Shown here piece by piece: positions 1 to 8,900 of a stretch of DNA of 15,000 nucleotides. The stretch lies in assembly GCA_015478945.1 (NCBI GenBank), contig JABUQX010038920.1:20001-35000 (forward strand), read 5' to 3'. Origin of the DNA: Trachelipus rathkii. Lineage: Eukaryota; Arthropoda; Malacostraca; Isopoda; Trachelipodidae. Made by a program: the position numbers and the translations under genes. Every line of letters starts with the position of its first letter. Position 1 is the stretch's first letter. Below the pieces are notes generated by a model that was not told where the DNA came from, did not search any database, and saw nothing but the letters and a program-made list of their open reading frames with translations.

Positions 1-43
1 TCAAAATAGAAGCTTCCCTCCCCCCCCTGCCCCCGTTCAAAAC
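1..43. other. 5' flanking DNA of the element
   Basis: This short stretch precedes the repeat that begins with TGT at 44. It is C-rich (runs of C around 18-34) and does not match the sequence just before the second copy of the repeat at 12834. It is therefore probably host DNA at the insertion site. The last five bases before the element are AAAAC; a duplicated target site after the 3' LTR, outside the window, would be expected to repeat roughly these bases. Confidence 0.6.
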
Positions 44-400
44 TGTCGTAATTTATTTTAAATTACTTCATTTGCCACTTGTGGCCAGTTTTCCTTTTGA
101 GTTTTGATGACTGGATTCGCGAGTGGTTGATTTGCAATCGTGATCAAGGGAATTGTGAATGCATTAGTCATCGCTATTTCCTTTTAAAATTTTGTAAATA
201 ATAATCTTAATAACCACTTTGATATAAAAGTTAAAATACATTAATGGAAAACTTGCTCTGAGTCGGTGCAATTTTAAACCAGAAATCTCAAAATACCATA
301 CCGTACACCATTGAAGACTCATAAGAGTAAAGTATCCCTTATAATTGGGCTACGCCCTTGAAATTCACAATATTAATTCATCTAATAATAAATAGTAAAA

Positions 401-436
401 GTCCCAAGTTTGGGACCCCTGGGTTACCTGTAACCC
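401..436 (+). other. Pair of adjacent perfect hairpins in LTR
   Basis: Two inverted repeats lie almost back to back. GTCCCAAGTTTGGGAC (401-416) has a 7-bp stem and GGGTTACCTGTAACCC (421-436) has a 7-bp stem, each with a 2-base loop. Both are kept in the 3' LTR at 13190-13205 and 13211-13226. A G-rich then C-rich stretch follows (to about 470). Function unknown; the pair lies just before the variable AT microsatellite. Confidence 0.6.
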
Positions 437-550
437 TTAAAAAATGGGGTTAGGGGCTGGACCCCCCCCATATCATTTTTTGTTAAAAATTTCACCGGAT
501 TCTTCTTATTCATGTCAAAAACTATTATCATACCCATTTTAAAAAAAAAA

Positions 551-585
551 AATATTATATATATATAATATATATATATAATATA

Positions 586-655
<70 letters not shown>

Positions 656-760
656 TATATATATATATATATATATGTATGTATATGTTGTATATATGTA
701 TTATATATATTATATATTATAGGTATATATAATATATTATATATCATTATTATATATATA

Positions 761-807
<47 letters not shown>

Positions 808-840
808 TATAATATACTATATTATATATACATAAATATG
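551..840. repeat. (AT)n microsatellite in 5' LTR
   Basis: Almost pure alternating A and T with occasional TAA, TGTA and TCAT interruptions. The matching position in the 3' LTR (13357-13654) is also AT microsatellite but differs in length and interruptions. The sequence just after it (841-917) differs clearly between the two copies before near-identity resumes at TTTTGACAACG. Confidence 0.9.
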
Positions 841-1136
841 TAAATAACCTCCTCCTTCCACAAAATTGAGAAAAATGAAACTGATACAAAAAACCGGTTT
901 ACATTTAAATTCCTTTTGACAACGTTTTGAAATTTCAAACTTCCCTTAATTATACAAAAGAGATAGAACTACATTTTGATTAAATTTTATACTGTTCAAA
1001 GTAATATTTTAATAATTATAAACATTTCAAGTCACCTGAGAAAAATAGGCTTTGAAACTGGTGAAATGTCACACTTAGAAATTTTTCTCCTCCCCCTAGC
1101 CACTTCGGTTCCTCAACAATGTCAGGCTTGATTTAT

Positions 1137-1211
1137 AGGTCAAAATGGTCTTAAGACATTCCTTTTTTTACTTGTATAAATGTCATTGACCTTTTCGAAA
1201 TGAAAGGTCAA
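1137..1211. promoter_or_regulatory. Cluster of AGGTCA half-sites and a 9-bp hairpin
   Basis: AGGTCA occurs at 1137-1142 and 1205-1210, and its reverse TGACCT at 1187-1192. The last two lie in an inverted repeat, TTGACCTTT (1186-1194) with AAAGGTCAA (1203-1211), which could fold as a hairpin with an 8-base loop. AAGGTCA is the extended half-site bound by several animal nuclear receptors. The cluster is unchanged in the 3' LTR copy. A regulatory role is inference only; six-base sites arise by chance. Confidence 0.25.
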
Positions 1212-1526
1212 GTTTTTTTAGGTAAAAAAAAAAACCTATTTTTCTATATTGAAATTGTGACATATTTTAGCTCAAAGTTATCCGAGAGAAATAAAATTTA
1301 TACCAAATTAATCAGAAAAGAACACTGGTTCTTTTGATTATTGTTAAAATTGGTAATTATCATTAATTACAAAATTACAATTATTAAGTAATTTCTATGG
1401 AAGTAAAAATCACGAGTTAACAACATGTGATTGTTGCCAAAAGTTTCTTTTGTAAACTTCTAATGATTTTTACAATAAATCTAAATTAGCTTATTCAACA
1501 AATTTATTTATTTAATATATAGTTTT

Positions 1527-1554
1527 AAATTTGCTATCTTTTGATAGTAAATTT
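1527..1554 (+). other. 12-bp stem-loop in LTR
   Basis: Arms at 1527-1538 and 1543-1554 pair over 12 bases with one G-T wobble and a TTTT loop. A competing pairing exists between CAACAAATTT (about 1496-1505) and AAATTTGTTG (1549-1558). The same structure is present in the 3' LTR at 14329-14356. Confidence 0.55.
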
Positions 1555-1604
1555 GTTGTTTAAACGTTAATAATTAAAATTGAGGTTTATTTAATTAATT
1601 ACTT

Positions 1605-1965
1605 ATCGCCAACTCCTCGGCGTCCTTTTCGTGAACTATAAAGCGTCGTGCGCGGCTGATTCCAATCACTTTTCTTAATTACTGCACGCTCAGTAGACTC
1701 TGTCCCATATTTTGCATTTCCGAGTCGAAAGAAATTCTACGAGATCATTTTCAATGCAGTATCGAGTAGCTTAACATCTTTCATCGAGGCCTATCCTTAA
1801 GACGGGTCTCTACCTTTCATATTTTAGAGGTTCCGCGCCATTTTGGAGGCGTCTTACCGATGTTTAATTTAGGGCTGTTTTGATTCTTTTTTTTTATAAA
1901 TCAACAGCGGAGAATTGAAAACCTTCCTTCCGTTAAATGGTGTTTTTAGGAAATTTGTGTAGGTA
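1605..1965 (+). promoter_or_regulatory. CpG-containing island with TATA box and initiator in LTR
   Basis: This part of the LTR is less AT-rich than its surroundings and contains several CG dinucleotides. TATAAA at 1637-1642 is followed at typical spacing by an initiator-like TCACT (1666-1670, candidate start A1668, about 31 bases from the first T). It is copied with only a 3-bp gap in the 3' LTR (TATAAA at 14439-14444). It could be the element's own promoter, which would make an unusually long R region, or a promoter-like sequence picked up into U3. A second candidate lies at 4366-4402. No reading frame of note follows within the island. Confidence 0.35.
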
Positions 1966-2062
1966 TGTCATCATAAAGTTTCTGGACAACTTAGGGATCC
2001 CCACTAACGGTCATCGGACCAACCCTTCTCTCCTTGCAGATGTTAGTAAAAAAGGCAATAGT
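1966..2062 (+). other. Block present only in the 5' LTR copy
   Basis: Near-identity between the LTRs stops after GTAGGTA (ends 1965 and 14764) and resumes around TTTTTGTTT (2063 and 14842). The intervening 97 bases here and 77 bases in the right copy show no clear similarity to each other. The left block begins inside AG|GTATGT (1961-1968), a strong splice-donor-like sequence. It also contains a pyrimidine tract ending in CAG at 2023-2039, acceptor-like. The right copy lacks both. Confidence 0.7.
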
Positions 2063-2100
2063 TTTTTGTTTCGTATATATATTAATTTTTGATAAGTGTT

Positions 2101-2198
2101 TTGATATTGTATAACAAATCAGTCTCTTCTTGTTGAGTTGTTCCAGTCAGAATAATTCAACTTGAACAGTGGACCCACGAGTTGTTATACAATATTGA
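2101..2198 (+). other. Long-range 14-bp inverted repeat
   Basis: ATATTGTATAACAA (2104-2117) pairs perfectly with TTGTTATACAATAT (2182-2195) around a 64-base loop, and weak or wobble pairs extend it outward. The 3' LTR has the same arms at 14884-14897 and 14962-14975, and the whole 2073-2220 stretch is identical to 14853-15000. It could be an RNA stem or a remnant of a small inverted-repeat element; no target-site duplication was recognised. Confidence 0.6.
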
Positions 2199-2810
2199 TA
2201 CATTTCTTATAGAATAGTTCTCAAGGTTGGATTAAATTCGATTGGCCCACGTTTTTTTAGTCATTCGGTTTCCATCACTGAATATTAAAAATCCGCGTCA
2301 ATCACCTTTCAACCTAACTTTTTTATTTCGTCTTAAATTTAGATGTCCAGTTTTAAATTGAATAAGGTGGAAGGAATCTTCGGAGGTTTTATCTAATCTT
2401 TTTTGATTCTCGTCTCGGTGCTTTTCGGTGAAAGCTTAAAGTATGATATTTACACACACCTTTTTTTTTTTACCCAACGTGGTGTACAATACTGAAGGTT
2501 TTTGTTGAATTTTTGTTTATTTTTTTTATACATGCAAATATTTAAAATCGCACTCAAAAAAGTAAGCAAAAACGCTAAAGGGAAAAATTGAAAAGTAAAA
2601 GATTTTGGGAAAAATTTAATATAGAGTGAATAAAAGTAAACAAAAACGTAGAAATTGAAAAAGTAAAATTCATTGTAAAAATGTCATTGTAACATTCCCC
2701 CTTTAAATATTGTAATTGGAAATCACTCCTTATATATATATTTGTTAGAAAATATACATAAACCCATAAATATTTATCAGAAAATAATAGAAAATTAAAA
2801 AATAAAAAGT
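2199..2810. other. LTR interior without recognisable features
   Basis: AT-rich sequence with T and A homopolymers (for example 2461-2471 and 2519-2527). No reading frame, RNA gene or clear repeat is seen. It cannot be compared with the 3' LTR beyond 2220, because the window ends. Confidence 0.5.
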
Positions 2811-2936
2811 GTCACGCGGCTTCAATGTCACGCGGCTCAATGTCACGCGACCTCAATGTCACGCGGCTTCAATGTCACGCGGCCTCAATGTCACGCGGCC
2901 TCAATGTCACGCGGTCTCAATGTCACGCGGTCTCAG
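2811..2936. repeat. Eight-copy 16-bp CpG-rich tandem array
   Basis: Eight head-to-tail copies of a unit close to GTCACGCGGCCTCAAT start at 2811, 2827, 2842, 2858, 2874, 2890, 2906 and 2922. Copy 2 is 15 bp, the last ends in CAG, and the base before CTCAAT varies (C, T or absent). The GTCACGCG core is invariant except for one GA for GG change. It stands out as GC-rich in very AT-rich surroundings. A repeated protein-binding site is plausible: CACGCG matches Hairy/E(spl)-type sites and its reverse contains the GCGTG core bound by bHLH-PAS proteins. This is inference. Confidence 0.92.
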
Positions 2937-2981
2937 AAATACCTCACAAATGTGAACAGGTCGGAATTGTAATTTACGATT

Positions 2982-3059
2982 GTGTTCATTTCAAATATTG
3001 AAATTTAATATTTGTAGAGTATAAATTATAATTTTTATAATTACAAACCATCAGTTGAT
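2982..3059. repeat. 78-bp direct repeat, copy 1
   Basis: Bases 2982-3059 match 3208-3285 with one difference seen (T versus C at the eighth position). The copies flank an AT microsatellite (3060-3186), so the arrangement looks like a local duplication or slippage product across the AT tract. Confidence 0.9.
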
Positions 3060-3131
3060 ATATATAGGTATATATATAAATATATTATATATATATATAT
3101 ATATAATACTATATATTATATATACATATAT

Positions 3132-3165
<34 letters not shown>

Positions 3166-3187
3166 ATATATATAAACGTATATTATA
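3060..3187. repeat. (AT)n microsatellite between 78-bp repeats
   Basis: Alternating A and T with interruptions, bounded by the two copies of the 78-bp direct repeat. Confidence 0.9.
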
Positions 3188-3207
3188 TTATATATACAAA
3201 TAGGTGT

Positions 3208-3285
3208 GTGTTCACTTCAAATATTGAAATTTAATATTTGTAGAGTATAAATTATAATTTTTATAATTACAAACCATCAGTTGAT
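3208..3285. repeat. 78-bp direct repeat, copy 2
   Basis: Second copy of the repeat at 2982-3059, one mismatch. It is followed by a short AT run (3296-3311). Confidence 0.9.
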
Positions 3286-3311
3286 GGTTCCTATGTATAT
3301 ATATATATATA

Positions 3312-3735
3312 CATCCATAAATTTTTGTCGTGAAATAATAAAATTAATTGGTTAAAACATAGCGAGTTTTCGGAACTGGTGTGACATTTTGCGCTATCAA
3401 AAGATTCCGTGCATGATAAATTGTAATTATAGTGGTTTGGTAAGTTTTAAAATGTATCCCAATTGTGGTGGAGCAAGTTTAGTTCCCATAGACAGAGGCT
3501 TTACCTCTGTTTTAGTAATCATAATTACGTCCCTTCCCTCTAGTAAACTGCTTGCAAGTTCTCTAAGTGGCCTCTGGCTTTTCCGTTGTAAAAGCTAGAT
3601 TCATAAGAAACAAAACGCAAAGTTATTACATTGGAATTTGTCTTTCTTCTGAATGCTTTTGCATTTTTAGAGATTGAACTCTTCCTACAAATATATTATG
3701 TTGGTAATATTAAACTATAAAACTATTAATATAAA
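3312..3735. other. LTR interior; one 7-bp hairpin
   Basis: Nothing recognisable as a gene. ACAGAGG (3492-3498) pairs with CCTCTGT (3504-3510) around a 5-base loop. A 69-codon open stretch across this area has no family resemblance or low-bias support and is not called. Confidence 0.45.
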
Positions 3736-3892
3736 TTATATTATTATTACTATTATTATTATTATTTTATTTTTATTATCATTATATTATTATTACTGCT
3801 TTCTATTATTATATATATTATTATTATTATTATTATTATTTATTATTATTATTATTATATTATTCGTTATTATTATTATTTTATTGCTTTCG
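3736..3892. repeat. (ATT)n trinucleotide low-complexity tract
   Basis: Imperfect TTA/ATT repeats over about 155 bases with C interruptions. They produce a spurious Ile/Leu/Tyr-rich reading frame that should not be taken as a membrane protein. Confidence 0.85.
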
Positions 3893-4365
3893 TAGTAACT
3901 GTTATAGAAAAGGTCTTAGTAGTAATACTTTATTGTTAAACGTTATCACAAACAAATATTGTTGTTATTATGTTTCATTATCTTCGGAAAATTGACTCAG
4001 AGTTTTTTTTTCATCTTTGTCCTTCCGAAAATATATATTTTCAACTTCGAAAGATTATACTACATCTTGTTTCGATAACGTGGTTACACATATTCGAAAT
4101 TCAGAAATAACTTCGTAATAAAAAAATTATTTTCAAATATTAAAGCGACTTCCATATAAAATAAACTCAAGGTCAACATAAAAAATAAAAATTCAATTAA
4201 TTAGAAAGATCTATAAACTTTTTCGTCCCCAAAATCATCATAAATAAAAACTCGGTTCTTTTTATGGGCATTCAGTCTATATAGCAGTATATTACAGAGT
4301 CAATAATTATTCTTCATTCGTTGTATATATATGTTAATTACTCTGGTCCACACGAGTCCACCGAG
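3893..4365. other. LTR interior upstream of candidate promoter
   Basis: AT-rich sequence without a recognised gene or long repeat. A second short TATA run lies at 4323-4332, upstream of the better-spaced TATA/initiator pair at 4366-4402. Confidence 0.4.
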
Positions 4366-4402
4366 TATATATATATACAAATTTATATTCCACTATTCAT
4401 TG
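4366..4402 (+). promoter_or_regulatory. Candidate LTR promoter: TATA run plus initiator
   Basis: A TATATATATATA run at 4366-4377 is followed by TCATTG at 4397-4402, an initiator-like sequence with its A at 4399, about 33 bases from the first T. With AATAAA at 4463 and the LTR end at 4531, this gives a conventional order of U3 (44-4398), R (about 4399-4480) and U5. TATA runs are common in this AT-rich DNA, so the call rests mainly on position. The alternative start is in the island at 1637. Confidence 0.35.
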
Positions 4403-4462
4403 GCTACTTCCAAACTAATCGAGCGAAAGTGGTACCGCGCCAGAGATTTGTTTGGAAGTAGG

Positions 4463-4468
4463 AATAAA
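4463..4468 (+). terminator. Poly(A) signal AATAAA near LTR end
   Basis: AATAAA lies 68 bases before the inferred LTR end. It is followed by a GT-rich stretch (about 4474-4490) of the kind found after cleavage sites. In the 3' LTR the corresponding copy would end the element's RNA, but it lies outside the window. Confidence 0.45.
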
Positions 4469-4538
4469 TGTAGATTGGTGATCTGGTCTTCATTAGCCCA
4501 GCTACCTGGGACTGGGTCACTAATCCCCACATTTTAAG

Positions 4539-4551
4539 TGGCGCCCAACGT
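4539..4551 (+). other. Primer binding site, tRNA-Lys type
   Basis: TGGCGCCCAACGT is complementary to the 3' end (including CCA) of the animal tRNA-Lys that also primes visna-like and foamy retroviruses. The match covers 13 bases and is then lost. It starts 7 bases after the inferred LTR end (spacer TTTTAAG), a little further than in many retroviruses. Reverse transcription would start here and copy towards the 5' LTR. Confidence 0.85.
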
Positions 4552-5532
<981 letters not shown>

Positions 5533-5939
5533 GTGTCACGAGACACTCTTTCATGTATAAATTTTTATACACTATTCCAGCGCTTTATACCGGTACATCT
5601 GAAACCGGTTCATCGGTTCAACATTTTTGTTGAACATTATAAAATATATTTAATCTTATAGTTCTTTTTGTGTCTCAAGACACATTATTTTTGTACAAAG
5701 TACTCGTACTTGTACAATATTTTTACTTGTACAATATTGTACTTGTATTATAAATACATTTAATCTCATAGTTTTGAAAATTTTAATATCTTTTTGTGTC
5801 TCAAGACACATTATTTTTGTACTAAGTACTTGTACTGGTACAATATTTTACTTGTACAATCTATATTGTACTTGTATTATAAATCAACATTTAATCTGAT
5901 AAATTTAAATATTTTAATATTTTAGTGTCTCAAGACACA
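5533..5939 (+). repeat. Tandem stem-loop array in the leader
   Basis: Imperfect tandem repeats of about 125-135 bases each carry one short perfect hairpin. These are GTGTCACGAGACAC (5533-5546), TGTGTCTCAAGACACA (5669-5684 and 5795-5810) and GTGTCTCAAGACAC (5925-5938). Two full units (about 5661-5770 and 5771-5900) also share a GTAC-rich part, including a perfect 14-bp palindrome GTACAATATTGTAC (5729-5742). A further hairpin, GTTCAACA/TGTTGAAC, lies at 5616-5635, and TGTATAAA/TTTATACA at 5554-5571. The array ends about 40 bases before the gag ATG. Its position fits an RNA packaging or dimerisation signal or a translation-control element; this is inference. Confidence 0.75.
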
Positions 5940-5981
5940 TTTTTTTTTTCCTTTATATATTTTAAAATTTTTTGATTAAAA

Positions 5982-8900
5982 ATGGCTTCCCCCATGTCTG
6001 ATTTATCAGATAGTGACCTCAAAGTCTATGGGGCACACAAAAAATCACGTAAAACATTACGGAGTCGTGCTACCAAGGCTATTAACGAGGCTAATAATAA
6101 ATTATTAAATCCAAACACTGAAATTAAAGACTTAGAATATACTATAACTCATTTGGAAGAGTTAGATATTAAATTAGCTGAAATTGACGATAACATCGCC
6201 CAATTTTTGGACGATGAGAATTCCTTAATCGATGATGAGGAAAATTATTTAAGGCATACCACCCTATTAAAAACCATTAATGACATTAAATATCAAATTA
6301 AAACACTTACTAAACCACCTTCGCGACCAGCTTCGCGTCCTACATCACCGATTGCCCCGGCTACCCCTAGAGAGCCGGAAGCATTTAAACGCCCCATTAA
6401 AAAACTACCTACTTTTAGTGGCAATATTTTAGAATATGCCTCTTTCATTGAATCATTTGAAAACTATGTCGGAAGTCAGAATTATTCTGACCTTAGTAAA
6501 CTCGATTTATTATTGGATTGCCTTCAAGGCACAGCAAAACAGATGGTATCTGGCTATGCCATCACCGGTGATAATTACAACGTTATTCGAGGTCTTCTTA
6601 AAAAGGATTTCGATAGCCCCGCAAAGGTCAAGGAGACCTTAATATTAAAATTAACTACATTAACCCCTCCCAAGTATGAATACTCTGATTTGTATGCTTT
6701 TAAAGCCGATGTACATTGCTATGTCGAATCTTTAAAAGTCAAGGGCATGACCGTCAATGACAATACTAGCTCTACTATATTAGGTGTTTTAATGGCCCAA
6801 AAATTGCCTTCACAAATTAAAGAAAAAGTTAAATGGGAACATGTCGGCAAAGACTGGACCCTTGATTTCCTTTTTGATATGTTAAACCAGGCCCTATCAG
6901 TTTTAGAGGCATCAGGTCAAACATTATCCAACAAGGACAATAAAAATCCCCCTAAAAAATCTGAGCATACTTCACCTTCCAATAATAAATGGAAGGGACA
7001 AGGGGCCAAACCCAAACAATCAACTATATTAAATACAAATGTAAACTCACCACCTCAACGGTCCAATAATAAATCAAACTATCAACCTAACCAAAATAAA
7101 CCTAACTTTAATAACAACTTTAATAGGTTTAATAATAATAAACCCCCTAACCATCAAAATAGAACCCCATATTATAATAACAATCAAAATAATTATCAAC
7201 ATCGCCCTTCAAATAATAATCATAACCTCACTTTTTATAATAATAATGGTCAAAATAACCCTATAAAATGTCGTTTCTGTAACAGCAATCACTACACTGC
7301 CAACTGTAGTTTTATAAACACTCTTGAACTTCGAAACCAAATTGTCCAAAATCATCATTGGTGCCGAAGGTGTTTGAGTAGCAGTCACCCCACACCTGAT
7401 TGTCAAAACACTAAAAAGTGTTACACTTGTCAGTCTCCTGAGCATCATACTGCTCTTTGTCCCCAATATAAAAAACCAGAATATGTTACAACTGTACCCC
7501 AATCCGCTTCAAACCACCTAACCTCCACCTTGTTGGCTCAGAGCCATGGTGTAGCTCTTCCCATAGCGGATTTAAAAATAAATAAAGGAGACAAACCCAT
7601 CTTGGTTCGAAGTATTTTCGATCAAGGATCTCAACTCTCGTTGATATCGAAATCAATGGCTAAAATATTAAACTGTGTTCCCCATTCCACTGTTAACATC
7701 TCCATAAACGGAATTAACAAAAAGGGCACTCCTTCAGTACATGATGTGGTCACCTTAAACATCAGTACCAAGGAGGGGGTGATTCCTATATCTGCTGTTA
7801 TAGTAGATCGCCTTCCCAACGATCTTAAAATACCTGGGCTTGTGAAGACCACACAAATGCTCAGACAATATCGTATCCCACTTGCCAATCCTTATCCAAC
7901 ATCAGATGTTATTACGGATATTGGCTTACTCCTAGGATCCGACAACCTCCCCCATTTTCTCCAATCATATGAGAAAATAAACAATGTAAATTTGTTAAAA
8001 ACAAATGTAGGTAATATTATTTGGGGCAAATTACCTTTTACTTCTGGTGGCACAGATTCTCAAGTCACTATTGTATCTTCTTTTAGGGCCGAAGTCCAAT
8101 TTTTTGATCCTATAGTTAGTTTTAGTCATTCTAATCATAAAAATATTAATCATTCTTCCTTTCTCCCTATAATTGAGGAGGAAGAACCATTAGTTTTAAG
8201 TGAAAATCCTCCCCTCTCTATAACTGAGGCAGAGGACTCTTTAAATTTAAATCCTTCACCTCCCTTCGAAGATGCCGAGGGAGGGGAAGTTGTAAATAAT
8301 GCGCATCAACTTTCATATTTTTCCCAAGAGGAATATTTAGATTTAGTGAATAGGTTTAAGGTTTTGTCTGCCTCGGACGAGGTTTGTGAAATTGATTCCC
8401 CCATTAAAAGTACAAAAAATATGAATTTTACCTCAACTGAGGTTGGTGATGAACATCACCTTTCTGAAAAAATTATTATTTCCCCCTCGAAAAGTACAAA
8501 AAATATGAATTTAGTCTCCTCTGAGACTTGTGAGAACTCTCACACCATTGAAAATATTAATCAAAATATTTTATCTGCTTCAGCTGAAGCTTCTAGTACT
8601 GATTCTGCTTTAATAAAAAATATAGAAAATATAAAAAATTCCTCAGCTGAGGACCCTATCCCCCCTCCTTCTGTAATTACAGAGGAGGAGTATAACAAAA
8701 ACTCCATAGACGACCTTGATCGTTTATGGTCTCTCTCCCATATTGGAATATTACCTGATGAGCAGTTTACTTTAGCTGAAAAAACTACCCTTGAATCATT
8801 TAAGGAAAATTTGCGCTTTATTAATGGGAAATATGTAGTGTCATTACCATGGCGTACAAATCATCCCACTTTACCAGATAATTATTCTTTGTCGAAACGT

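Larger units (their letters stand above)
44..4531 (+). repeat. Putative 5' LTR, exceptionally long (about 4.5 kb)
   Basis: The left edge is set by comparison: similarity with the second copy starts exactly at the TGT at 44 and 12834 and is absent one base earlier. The right edge is inferred from the ACA at 4529-4531, which forms TGT...ACA ends and lies 7 bases before the primer binding site. Only 44 to about 2220 can be checked against the second copy, because the window ends there. LTRs of BEL/Pao elements are usually a few hundred bases to about 1 kb, so this one is unusual. It contains no convincing reading frame. It carries microsatellites, hairpins, a 16-bp tandem array and candidate promoter and poly(A) signals, listed separately. 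The alternative is a shorter LTR inside a larger duplicated segment, but no other sequence near 4300-4531 recurs between 12117 and 12833. Confidence 0.72.

Noticed and set aside
2811..2936. CRISPR-like array
   Set aside because: The units are contiguous 16-bp repeats without spacers, in an animal retrotransposon.
3674..3895. Hydrophobic small protein rich in Ile, Leu and Tyr
   Set aside because: It is produced by an ATT trinucleotide tract.
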